Shown one piece after another: positions 54,299-64,000 of a stretch of DNA of 64,000 nucleotides (positions within the stretch are counted from its first letter, which is position 1; every line of letters begins with the position of its first letter). The DNA is from Stachybotrys elegans. Lineage: Eukaryota; Ascomycota; Sordariomycetes; Hypocreales; Stachybotryaceae. The position numbers and the translations under genes are program-made. The notes under the pieces are model-generated. The model saw only the letters and a program-made list of their open reading frames with translations, searched no databases and had not been told where the DNA came from. The stretch covers positions 682,001-746,000 of the forward strand of contig JAGPNK010000017.1 of assembly GCA_020746835.1 (NCBI GenBank). The letters run 5' to 3'.

Positions 54299-55534
54299 GG
54301 CTGTCCTTGTTCCCCGGTAAATCTTGATAAGGCGCACAACTTCTTTTTCATCAACCTTAGCTAGCGAGGCGTTGGCGCATTCGTTCATTCATTTATACCA
54401 TTTGCAGAATGCCTACCTATTTCAGACATTGTCGCCCCGTTATTGGGCAGAGCAGCGTATGATCGACGCGGGGAAGACGCAGTCCAAGTTACATTGTCTT
54501 TTGCTTAGCCCAGGACCCAAGACATGCCCTCCCACCGCATGATGTAGATCCTGACATGTTTTCTTCTACCTTCCATCTCTCTCTTTTCTTCCCACTTACC
54601 AAGACAAGTTGGGATAGCGCTGCATCAACGCATCCACTGCGGGCATCGTGCGATGCCCGATTCTGACAGGCGACGGAAGGCATCCAACGTGGTTAGTCAA
54701 ACAGGAGCGAAGGAGACGAAAGGGATGGGGCCAGCGAGTCTTGTCTATCCGGCCTCGACCATGACGCCCCAGTTGTCTGGTTCGAAGGCATTGCCGAATT
54801 CGTAGGGGCTCGGAACTTGATGGCCGCTGTGCGCTCGCAATCAGGCTAAAAGCAAAGACCCCGAATCTTGGCTCGTCATCACAGTACGTCAAAGACTGGT
54901 TGGAAGACCGAAGCTATAGTCTAGAGGTCCATGCTCCGATCCGTACCTGACTATCAGTGGATAAAACAACCGTCGCTGCCCCCTCCATCTCGGGAAAAGG
55001 GAGTCCCATGTGATGCCAGTTGCGTAAATGAAGCATCCAATTTGCCGGGTGTCCAGACGCATCTCCTCCCCCCCTCCGCCCAAGACGCCATCGAGACAGA
55101 GGCCATGGTCGAACCACTCGGAATATTATCTTCTTCTTATTCTCCCACGCGAGATAGACAACCGGGTCCCCTCGAGGATCCCCGCATAGCGTGGGGCTGC
55201 TGGGCAGAGCGAACCATGGTTGAGGCGCACCGGTGCCGAGACCATTGGCGGAACGCGGACGGAGCATCATGTTCCATCCGCTGGGCGCCCCGACTCGAGC
55301 TGGATAAAATGAGCTTTGGGAGCCAGCGGAGCGCAGTCCGCCTCTGGACCAAGCGGAGAGAAGATTGGGGGGTCATTACGTGGAATTGTCGCCGCGCCCA
55401 AGAGCGAGCCCGGCCGCGTGTATATATATCAAGGGGCTGAAGCTGGCAGTCATCGCCTCTCCTCAGCCTTTCCACTCCGCTCTCCCGCAAGTCCCCTTCT
55501 CCCCCTCTATTTCCAGAGAGAAAACAGAAGCACA
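54299..55534. other. Intergenic, xylanase promoter at right end
   Basis: The first kilobase shows only short frames. The right end is the xylanase promoter: a TATA element at 55421, and a GTGGGG hexamer (SYGGRG, the CreA consensus) at about 55191. No gene seen. Confidence 0.5.
55421..55429 (+). promoter_or_regulatory. TATA box of the xylanase gene
   Basis: TATATATAT about 110 bases upstream of the xylanase ATG, a typical position for a strongly inducible fungal hydrolase gene. Confidence 0.55.
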
Positions 55535-56995
55535 ATGCGCGGATCCTCCCTCCTCGTAGGCCTGGCGGCTCTGTCGGGCGCCTCGGCGCAGCTGCACCAG
55601 CTCGCGACGCGGGCTGGTCTCTTGTACTTCGGCACGGCCGTGGGCGAGGGTCAGATCAACGACGGCACCTACATGCGGTACGTGGACAACACGGCCGAGT
55701 TCGGCCAGCTGGTACCGGAGAACGGGCAGAAGTGGGATTCCACCGAGCCCAACCGCGGCCAGTTCAGCTACGGCAGCGCCGACGTGGTTCCGCGCCGCGC
55801 CGCCGCCAATCGTCAGATTCTGCGCTGCCACGCCCTCGTCTGGCATAGCCAGCTTCCCAACTGGGGTGAGTCTCTCTCACACACTCTCTCTTTCTTGTTG
55901 CTCCATTTTACGTGTGTGGGTGTGTACTGATGACGGGTTGTAGTCCGCAACGGCGGCTTCTCCAGCTCGACGCTGCAGTCGGTCATCACGACGCACATCA
56001 ACAACGTCATGGGCCACTTCAGGGGCCAGTGCTACGCCTGGGACGTGGTCAACGAGGCCGTCGACGACAACGGCAGCTGGCGCTCCAGCGTCTTCTACAA
56101 CACCATGGGCACGAGCTTCCTGCCCTTTTCCTTCCGCGCTGCGAGGGCTGCTGACCCCAACACGAAGTTGTGAGTACATCAAAAAGAGGTGGCTGTTGCC
56201 GTTCCGGGCTGATGAATGTGTCGAGGTACTACAACGACTACAACCTCGAGTACAACGGGGCCAAGACCAACCGCGCCGTCGAGCTGGTCAACATTATCCA
56301 GCAGGCGGGCGCTCCCATTGATGGCGTTGGCTTCCAGGCGCACTTGATTGTCGGCACGACGCCCACGCGCTCCCAGCTCGCCACGGTGCTGCGACGCTTC
56401 ACGGCCCTCGGCGTCGAGGTTGCCTACACGGAGCTCGACATTCGCCACGAGTCGCTGCCTCCCAGCTCCTCGGCCCTCGCCCGCCAGGGCGGCGACTACG
56501 CTGCCGTCGTGCAGAGCTGCTTGGACGTCGACGCCTGCGTCGGTATTGTGAGTTGCCCCGAACCCATCCGGGGGTGAATGAGCTGCTCTCTAACCGGGGA
56601 AACCCAAATAGACCATCTGGGGATTTACCGACAGATTCTCGTGGATCCCCGGCACGTTCCCCGGCACCGGCGCGGCGCTGCTGTACGACGATAACTACAA
56701 CCGCAAGCCCGCGTGGACGAGCGTCTCCAGCGTGCTGGCGGCGGCGGCCACCGGAGCTCCGCCGACCTCGACCTCGACCTCGGCCGGCCCCACCACTACC
56801 GGCGGCCCCACCACCACCAGCACCACCCTGAGCACCCGTACCTCCTCGTCCACCTCGAGCAGCAGCGTCCCTACCGGCGGTCCCGAGCAGGTTCAGTGGG
56901 GACAGTGCGGCGGAATCGGCTGGACTGGCCCGACCCGGTGCGCCTCGCCTTGGACCTGCCACTACGTCAATGACTGGTACTCGCAGTGCTACTGA
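55535..56995 (+). CDS. Secreted GH10 endo-beta-1,4-xylanase with C-terminal CBM1
   Basis: Four exons (55535-55865, 55944-56169, 56226-56547, 56612-56995) give 420 residues. A signal peptide ([18 protein letters not shown]) precedes the GH10 barrel, with the acid/base Glu148 in [10 protein letters not shown], the nucleophile Glu255 in YTELDIR, and [12 protein letters not shown] at the first splice. After [17 protein letters not shown] comes a Thr/Ser/Gly linker and then a CBM1 cellulose-binding module ([17 protein letters not shown]..., four cysteines and the aromatic face). It cleaves xylan chains of plant cell walls and is docked on cellulose by the CBM. Order catalytic-linker-CBM is common in this family. 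The enzyme fits a saprobic or plant-associated lifestyle. Confidence 0.96.
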
Positions 56996-58064
56996 GCGTG
57001 GGCGAGGTGCGGGAAGTTGTGGGCTGTGTTTGTATTGTGTTTTGGAGTAGCAAGAATAAATGAATTTGTATTCCGGTGACCAACCTTAGTGACGCCTTCA
57101 CTGCTCAGGAGACGTACAAGATGAGATGGGAGCGTAGCCGAGGGTGAGTTCTGCACCAGTCACGGCATCCTGCTCTTGTATCCCATCACTGGGCGTCCAT
57201 TGGGGACGAAATTCGAGGAGTCCACGCTACAGTTTTAATGTATAAACCTCTCCAAACCGGTGGCATATCAATCGCCAGTCCATAAAAGTAGCTGAGCCGG
57301 GAAGATGCCGCCAGTTAGCCAGCCGTGGTCCATCGCTTCTGGCCCACACCATGCATCCATAGTCTTATCAATGTTAAGGATGCTTCCCTAGAAAATTGCT
57401 GCAAGTTATACTATCGCCTTGAAACTTCTGCCAAATCCAGCACCGCCGTTTGACCAGTTGGCCCAGTCCTCGACGAAGCCAACTACTCCGCCCATAGCGG
57501 AGTCCCCCACCAACTGCCCAACTGCTGCCGAAAGCCCTGGCAAGCTTCATCTCATATATATCGCTGTGGGTATCTGCAACAGGCTGACAACAGCTGCCTG
57601 CACTGCCGTGGCATGTCGCGACTGTGAAGAAGGGTCTGACGAACAGCCGCAATGTAGCACGAGCAAAGAACTTTGTTGTAGTAGCTGGGGCCAAAGTCGA
57701 CAGGAGAAATCTCTCGTACGTGAGACTCCCAGTCAGAGCTGTTCCCACTCTTCACAGTAACTCGATAAAGCCTCTCCTGATGTTTTTTCCTCACTAGTTA
57801 TTCTGTGTCACTACCACTAAGCAGGTACCAAGGAAGGAGGCCAGTCCCGTCCGTACCTTCCTTTGTGGCTCTCTCATTCCACCCACCTCGTTTTCACCTT
57901 CACAAATCATTCTCCAGCCAGCACCAAAACTTTCCTGGCGAGCACAACAGTCGCAATAACTCATTCCCGCCCTCACGCATCTGATCTTCTCTCTTCGCAC
58001 CTTGTACCGCCCTACCCACCCTCGTTTCCGCTCAGCGAGAACCGCCCTGCGAGAACCGCCCTCC
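56996..58064. other. Intergenic, nothing recognised
   Basis: Short frames only, on both strands. It holds the xylanase 3' flank and the promoter of the nucleotidyltransferase. Confidence 0.5.
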
Positions 58065-59106
58065 ATGAAGCGCTTGTCAGACTACATCGAAGCAGTCTAT
58101 TTCGACGGCAAAGCTCCGAGCGACGCCCAGAACCGACCATTCAACGGCAGCAAGGCAGCCAGGCCGCCAATGCTGCGCCCTCGAGGCATCACCCGGATCA
58201 TACTCTACCCCGGCTCCTTCAACCCGCCTCACAAGGGCCATTTCCATCTCCTCTCCCATGTCTTCCACAACGCCGGCGATGACCTACACCTAGCTGCAGC
58301 CATACTCGTGCCGACAAACGTCAAGCGGCTTCGCGACAAGTACGCCGCCGACGAGAATGCCTTCATCTTCACTCGCGCCGAGCGAACTGCCCTTCTCCGT
58401 GACAGCATCCCAGACTGGGCCTGGGTCTTTGATCAGTCCGAGAAGGCATGGCTCACCTTTCGGTCCAAGCTCGAGACAAAGTTCAAAGAGGAAGGGCTCG
58501 ACGTTAGGTTTATCCTGCTCGGAGGGCCAGACTGGTTCAGTGCCGAGGAGATGGTCCCTCCCAGGGTCTGGGGATGCGTCGACGCGCTCACTAGCGACGT
58601 CTCGCGCTCAGTCGACTTCCGCACTCCGACCTTCTTGAAGAAGTTGCCGTTCTGCGGGGACTGGGAGAAGCCTCAACTGGATATTGACCGACTTGAGCGT
58701 CAGATCCAAGCAAAGATGCGCGGGAAGCCTCGCACAGGTGGGTGGGCAATCCCCGCATATAAAGACAAGAGCTGACATGACGCCAGAGATTCAAGATGCA
58801 GTGAGCCTTGCAGTTAGGAAGATCCAAGCGGTATCCGTCTGCCGCAGACAGGAGAGACCGGGAGGCTTGATACGCTTCGTGCCTATCGACTTGGCGAAGC
58901 AGCCGACCGAGGCGCCCAGCTCAACGGCCATCCGAGATATCATCAACACCAGCCCGGACAAGGACCTAGAGAAGAACCTGGGGCGTTTGGTATTGAGGCC
59001 GAATATGCTGGCCACGATTGTCCGAGAAAAGATCAAGATGGGGCCGGATGGGAGAATGGGAGTGGAAGACGAGGAGCCAGAGCCGGTTCCCGAGGTTGTC
59101 TGGTGA
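58065..59106 (+). CDS. Cytidylyltransferase-like/NMNAT-like nucleotidyltransferase
   Basis: Exons 58065-58737 and 58787-59106 (49-bp intron) give 330 residues. The nucleotidyltransferase signature is YPGSFNPPHKGH near residue 48, with the HxGH nucleotide-binding pair, and the second motif is STAIRDI near residue 275 (SSTxIR). The layout resembles yeast Pof1 and nicotinamide mononucleotide adenylyltransferases, which make NAD, but the substrate cannot be fixed from this sequence. A basic patch and a charged C-terminal tail (GVEDEEPEPVPE) are visible. The ATG at 58065 is the first that fits; the upstream frame has only a leader. No targeting peptide. Confidence 0.85.
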
Positions 59107-59488
59107 AGAAAGAACCCGGAAAATTGAGCGAAAAGCGACATGAAGGAAATTCAATTCAATTCAGTAATGCAGGCATCCAAACGAGATGTACGTCAATATA
59201 TCCATTAATTTGTGAAACGGGCCAAAGCAAGGTTGGTGTTGGGTTGGCCTCATCGTGACTACGCTCTACGGCAGCCATCAACACCCCGAATACAACCATC
59301 GTGTTCATTCAACGTGAACACGATCAGCAGCCTGAGATGCTTCACGCCAAGGGACAGGCTACCCGAAATGGAGCCGATTCGCGAGGGGTCACATGTCCAT
59401 CCGTGTCTCACTTGCGTCCCCCATCCCAAAAACCAACAAAACAGTAACAACACCGTATCTACCCATCACTACCTCGTAACCTCACACA
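59107..59488. other. Intergenic spacer
   Basis: 3' flank of the nucleotidyltransferase gene and promoter of the following fragment. Nothing recognised. Confidence 0.5.
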
Positions 59489-59794
59489 ATGGGCCTCACC
59501 GACGTCCCGCCCGAGGGCGTACCCGCATGGCTTATCCCCGCGTCGACAGCATGCCTGGGCGTCGGCGTCATCGGGTGGCTGTCAGCCTACGTGCTCATGA
59601 CGCAGCGCTCGCTGGCCACGCGCGCGACGGCCGTACCGCTTGTGCCGCTGGGCCTCAACCTCGGCTGGGAGATTGTCTTCGCGCTGTACGTGACGGAGAC
59701 GCGGCTCGAGTCGGCGGGGTTCCTGCTGTGGCTGCTCCTCGACATCCCCGTCGTGTATGCCGATTCTTCAAGGGAGTCTATTCATTCCTCTTAG
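59489..59794 (+). pseudogene. N-terminal fragment of a Pyr4/PaxB-type membrane terpene cyclase
   Basis: The open frame has 101 codons. It contains three hydrophobic segments: STACLGVGVIGWLSAYVLM, VPLVPLGLNLGWEIVFALYV and FLLWLLLDIPVVYA. This order, with R-x-R between the first two, is the N-terminal half of the integral-membrane terpene cyclase family (Pyr4, PaxB), which cyclises prenylated meroterpenoid or indole-diterpene precursors; WE in NLGWE is the conserved catalytic Glu. Full members have about 240 residues and seven helices. Here the homology stops at VVYA and the frame ends 14 codons later, about 80 bases before an AT-rich block. No downstream exon is visible. It therefore looks like a truncated relic, although a missed short exon cannot be excluded. 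Confidence 0.6.
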
Positions 59795-59876
59795 CTAAAT
59801 GCTTACGCCCTGTCGAAACGGCCGATGTCTGATCGTCAAGGTTCTGCTTTTTCTCTCTTTTTTCTTTACTTTTCCC

Positions 59877-59906
59877 TTTTTTTTTTTTTTTCTTTTTTTT
59901 TTTTTT
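59877..59906 (+). repeat. Poly-T tract at the boundary of the AT-rich block
   Basis: A near-continuous T run of about 30 bases, interrupted by one C, marks the left border of the AT-rich block and follows the terpene cyclase fragment closely. Confidence 0.8.
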
Positions 59907-61002
59907 GCCTCCTCCTAACTGCGTCATTCTGGCCTTTCTTTTGGTGCTGTGAGCAGAAATAATATATTCAAGGCTTGGACTACCTACGTAGTTAATAAAA
60001 AATATATTCATCTGTTTTCTGTACTTTGTCTCAGTGCTTTCCCGCTTATATTGGCCTGCTGCAGACAGCACTTTCTAACCCTTCTGATTAAATCTAACCA
60101 TAAAAGGTTTCCGACCGAGGCACCTCTCTTATTCTCCATGACGCGTAATTTATATCATTCTCATGATACTGATTAGGTTCCAGTTTAAGAGAGCCTCAGA
60201 ACGTCCTATAAGCCAGAAGGGCCGTAGATAAGTCAAGAAGAAAATCATAAGGGAGGTCATCTGCCTTACTAGATTGATTTATATAGATCCCCCTAATTAT
60301 ATATATATCTATAAGGAGGTTTCTCCCCTTATATAACTCTACTAAGTTATTATAGATAATATAAATAGCTAGATTTATTAGTAAATTATATCTCCCTTTA
60401 ATATTTATTCTTAACTTTTCTTTTATTATATTAAGTACTGTATTCTTAAAGCTTATATACTAAAGAAAGTTATCTAGAATATATACCTTAGCTAGCTCTA
60501 AGTACTCTATGTCTTCTAAACCTTCTTACTCTCTATCTTAGATAGGTAGTATATAATAGTAAAGCTAGTTCAAGTAGATCTAGAATCTACTAGTATTATA
60601 ATCCTTAAGCTATATATTATATAACACTGCCTTAGTTTACTCTCTACTTAAAGCCTTTTTAAAAAAGGGAGAGACTTTATAAATTAGCTCTTTATAGATA
60701 CTAAAAAGGGTAGGGTTGGGATTTAGACTAATAATCACCTTAATACACTGACTGCTTAAACTAAAAGGCATAAGTTAGATAGCCAAAATGTTATGTAAAG
60801 TTACTTACTTAAGAATGCTGTCTTTTGAGACTCTAACTGTTACTATCTTAAGGCTGGCCATGTTATCTTAATGTTTAGAAGAAAGAACAGAAGCCTCTCT
60901 TTCAACAGAATCCGAATTATCCGGGAACTCTTAAGGTTATGTCATATACTTTCTAGCCGTTTGAGGCAAAGGAGAATCCTTGGAGTTAGGTTCAAAGGAA
61001 TG

Positions 61003-61066
61003 TGGCTTGAGTGGTCAAGGGCCGGACTCGCGTGGCTTGGGATGACTCAGTGATGGATTCGATCCT
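61003..61066 (+). other. tRNA-like segment with A- and B-box resemblance
   Basis: The sequence TGGCTTGAGTGGTCAAGG at 61003-61020 resembles a Pol III A box of the serine/leucine tRNA type, and GATTCGATCC at 61056-61065 resembles a B box. The acceptor and T stems do not pair well, so it is not a working tRNA gene. It may be a tRNA-derived SINE remnant or a RIP-damaged tRNA copy. Confidence 0.25.
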
Positions 61067-64000
61067 TCATAATTAGATATCGAAAATACTGCCTACCGCC
61101 AAAATACCATAGAATCCTTCACTTATCCCTATGGAAGTCAAGGCTTGATATCCGGATTCCTCTAATGCTTGCCATGAGTTCTAAAGATAAGATTAGGCCT
61201 ATCATACTCTGCTATAAAAACATCCCCCCTCCTGAGCATGAGGTTTAAAAGGCTTGCACTGTTTTTTTTTCACTGTCTTTTCTGGCTTACCCTAGACCTA
61301 TTCTTACATACTGTTGCTGACTAAGCAGGTTCCCTGCATTATGTGCTTCCTCTATAGCTCCTTTGCATTATATATTAGCCTTCTTATATAGCTATAGCTT
61401 CTTTATAGCTTAGTGTATAGCTTCTGCATATAACTATGGCTTCTAATATATTACACAGTACCTTCCGCGCATGACTACGGCTTTTAACATATTGCTTGCG
61501 CTTTAGCTACTATAGTCTGTTATATGTCATTTGCCTAACTCTTCTCACTCTCTACAATAGTATTAGCATTTAATTAAATGACATTAAGCTGTAGTAAGTA
61601 CTAATAGCTATACAGTTATATCACAGAGGCATTAGATATACAATTTTATAGCAAAAGTAATTAATTTAATAACTAAAGCAAAAAACCAACTAAAAACCTA
61701 TACTAAAAAACTAAGCTAACTCTATTAAAGCTTCTTAAGTTAGCTAGCCCTATAGCTACTACTCCCTTATATTTTTAATTTACTAGCTAAAGGGCCTATT
61801 CTTAAAGAGCTAGTTTCTTTTAATCTTTTTACTCTTTTATTTTTTATATTCTAGTTCTAAATTAGCTAGATAAGGGAGATAGTAGAAGTTATTCTATTAT
61901 ATTCTAAACTATTAATAATACTATTATTAAAAGACCTTTTAAAGTAACTTACCTTATAAATAACTTCTTTACTAGTGTTATTATAAATAGTAACTAGGGC
62001 TACTACTACTATATCTATAGTTATATTATTATAGATATAGGTATTATTTACTTATATTTTAATTATCTTAATTAGTTAGTATAAGTAGGTAGTGGGATAT
62101 AGATAATGAATTTATCTCTTTTAAGCTAGGGGCTTAAGGGCTTTATATAGCTATAGGCAAGGTAGATTAAGCTTTTCTCTATTAGTAGTCTAAAGTAATG
62201 GCAATTTTATATAGTTATAGTTATAGGCATTTTTAGTACAACCTTATAGTTACAGTTAGTTAAAGCTTTCTATTAGCATTACTAGTGGCACTCTCCATCT
62301 AGATATAGGTTATAGTTATAGTTATAATAAGGCTTTTATAGCGTTAGCAACCTTATTTAATAAGTTAACTAAAGCTTCCCAGTTAGACACTAGTAACCTT
62401 ATATAGTTACAGTTAGTTAGAGCCTTCTATTTAGTCTAGTATATACATTTATTATTTCAAAGGCTAGCTTAATATCCTATTGCATTATATGTTTATATAT
62501 AAGCTTAGTGTGGCTTATAATAAAGTTATAGCTACCTATAGCTTAGCCACTTAGCTATTTAGCTAGTTAGCTACCCTATATACCTAATAATAGCCTTATT
62601 ATTTTTCTTCTCTACTATTTATAACTACATTAGTTACTAAAGTATTAAATACTATCTCTACTATTTATTTACTCTTTATTACTTATACTCTATACTATAT
62701 ACTCTTTTCCTTATTATAAAAACATCCCTTAGTTAATACTCTCTATAGCCCCTTTAAACCCTCTCTTAATTAATATTCCCTTTACTAACCTCTTTTACCT
62801 TACCTAGTATAGTTTTAAAGTTAAAGAGCTAAAGTATATATACTATAATAAGACTGGCTTCTATATAAGCTATAGACTGGCTGGCATAGGTATAGTCCCT
62901 AAGAAAAAAGGGTATAAAGGCCTTTTATATTATAGATTTACTACTATTACTCCTATTTTATAGCTAGCAATTAGGGTTCTAAATAAAAGAATTAGAAAAG
63001 TATTCTTTATTATAGAGAATAGAATAGATATTAATACTAACTTATATACCTAGTAGGATTATATAGCTATTTATAACCACTGGCTTATTTTCTTTAAAGC
63101 CCTTATTTTACTTATACTAGAAAGTGACTAGAGATAGTATTAATATATAAATACTCTTATTAATATAGACTTATAAGTATTTATAACTCTTAAGCTTAAG
63201 CTCTAAGTAAATTTCCTTATTAAACTAAAACATTAACTATATTTTAATAGTAAGCTTATTATAAGCTTTCTTATTATAAAAGAGATAGAAGAGAGTAAAG
63301 TATATAGAGATTACTATTATATTTCCACCTGCTATAATAAAGAATAAGGCTTCTAAAATCAGTTCGCTATTCTCTATAGCTTCCTTACTATCTCTATTTT
63401 CCTTACTAGATATTATGGGTTCTATAGGAATGTACTTAGAGATAACCTTATAGAGATCTTAGTAGGCATTAACTGGCTTAATAAAGCATATCTAAATTAT
63501 ATAGCAGACTATACCTATAAAGTAAGCAAATTATACTATATTAATTAATATAATAAGTCTCTTAAGAAACCTAAGGATAAAAAACTATATATATATATTA
63601 ATTCTTTAGACTATATTATTAATAGCTATTTAAAGAAACTAATTAGTTTTTTTAGTCTATATATATAGTGGATATTTAAAGGCAAGCATTTTAATAATAT
63701 TAGTATTTAATTACTATAGAAAAGGCATTATATTAAGTAGTTTATAATTACTTATTAACTTAAGGATAAATTATAGAAAAATATTAATTTTAGTTTTTAT
63801 AGTAGGCTTAAAGGCATATAGAAAGCGCTTAGTTAGGGTTTTACTAATGAATCTCTATTTCCTATAGTAGCTATTATAATCTATAGTATTAAAGATACTA
63901 ATATAAAAGGCCCTTAATATAGACATAGTATATAGAAGTCCTTTATTCAATCTTATACTAGGATAAATATCTATATTCATTAGTGTTATAAATTCAATGC

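Larger units (their letters stand above)
59870..64000. repeat. AT-rich, gene-free block, probably RIP-degraded repeat
   Basis: From the poly-T run at 59877-59906 to the window end, composition falls to roughly 25-35 percent GC with long runs of TATA, TAGC and CTATA words. CpA/TpG are scarce next to TpA, as expected if C:G pairs were changed by repeat-induced point mutation. The longest open frames are about 60-80 codons and many stops are TAG, the product expected from CAG and TGG codons under RIP. No domain is recognised in any frame. The sharp start at about 59.87-60.2 kb and the continuation past the window edge suggest an AT isochore or a decayed transposon cluster. Confidence 0.7.

Noticed and set aside
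59212..59832. Plus frame of 206 codons overlapping the terpene cyclase fragment
   Set aside because: Arg-rich shadow in another frame; the 59489 frame carries the recognisable membrane helices.
1..64000. CRISPR arrays, rRNA genes and canonical tRNA genes
   Set aside because: No regularly spaced repeats, no rRNA-like sequence and no tRNA with proper stems were found by eye; a covariance search would be decisive.

Overview
The window is nuclear DNA of a filamentous ascomycete, most likely a Sordariomycete and perhaps Hypocreales. The evidence is short GT-AG introns (about 46-78 bp), gene spacing of a few kilobases, and typical fungal proteins: a highly reducing polyketide synthase, a GH10 xylanase with a fungal CBM1, Rxt3, a PHO89-type phosphate transporter, and an MCU-type calcium uniporter. 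I can place about 23 protein genes. I found no rRNA, no convincing tRNA and no CRISPR array. All functions are read from sequence motifs; no search was run.

Left part (1-22 kb), mostly conserved genes: the 5' part of an SRPK-like kinase, a T5orf172/GIY-YIG-like protein, the mitochondrial calcium uniporter, mevalonate diphosphate decarboxylase, a RUS1/DUF647 membrane protein, holocytochrome c synthase, a small hydrophilic protein of unknown role, a CLN3/battenin homologue, a type II membrane glycosyltransferase, an RNase Z-like metallo-hydrolase and an inorganic pyrophosphatase with an apparent signal peptide.

Middle part (22-35 kb): two non-haem iron 2-oxoglutarate oxygenases lie on the same strand in otherwise gene-poor DNA. 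One is a generic IPNS-like enzyme. The other closely resembles bacterial and fungal ethylene-forming enzyme and keeps its iron, 2-oxoglutarate and arginine-contacting residues. Rxt3 (Rpd3L histone deacetylase complex) and the succinate dehydrogenase assembly factor Sdh8/SDHAF4 follow.

Biosynthetic cluster (35.8-48.6 kb): a 2509-residue highly reducing PKS (KS-AT-DH-MT-ER-KR-ACP, no release domain) and a PLP-dependent alpha-oxoamine synthase are divergently transcribed from a shared 1.07-kb promoter. An MFS exporter follows. This is the gene logic of sphinganine-analogue metabolites: the PKS builds a chain and the oxoamine synthase releases it by decarboxylative condensation with an amino acid. 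The PKS methyltransferase has lost its SAM-binding motif, and no P450 or other tailoring gene is visible, so the inferred product is a simple unmethylated amino-ketone lipid.

Right part (49-64 kb): a second SRPK-like kinase, a PHO89-type transporter, the GH10-CBM1 xylanase, a Pof1/NMNAT-like nucleotidyltransferase, and the N-terminal fragment of a Pyr4/PaxB-type membrane terpene cyclase. That fragment stops where a strongly AT-rich, gene-free block begins (about 59.87 kb to the window end). The block looks like repeat DNA degraded by repeat-induced point mutation. A small inverted-repeat element lies at 49.1-49.3 kb.
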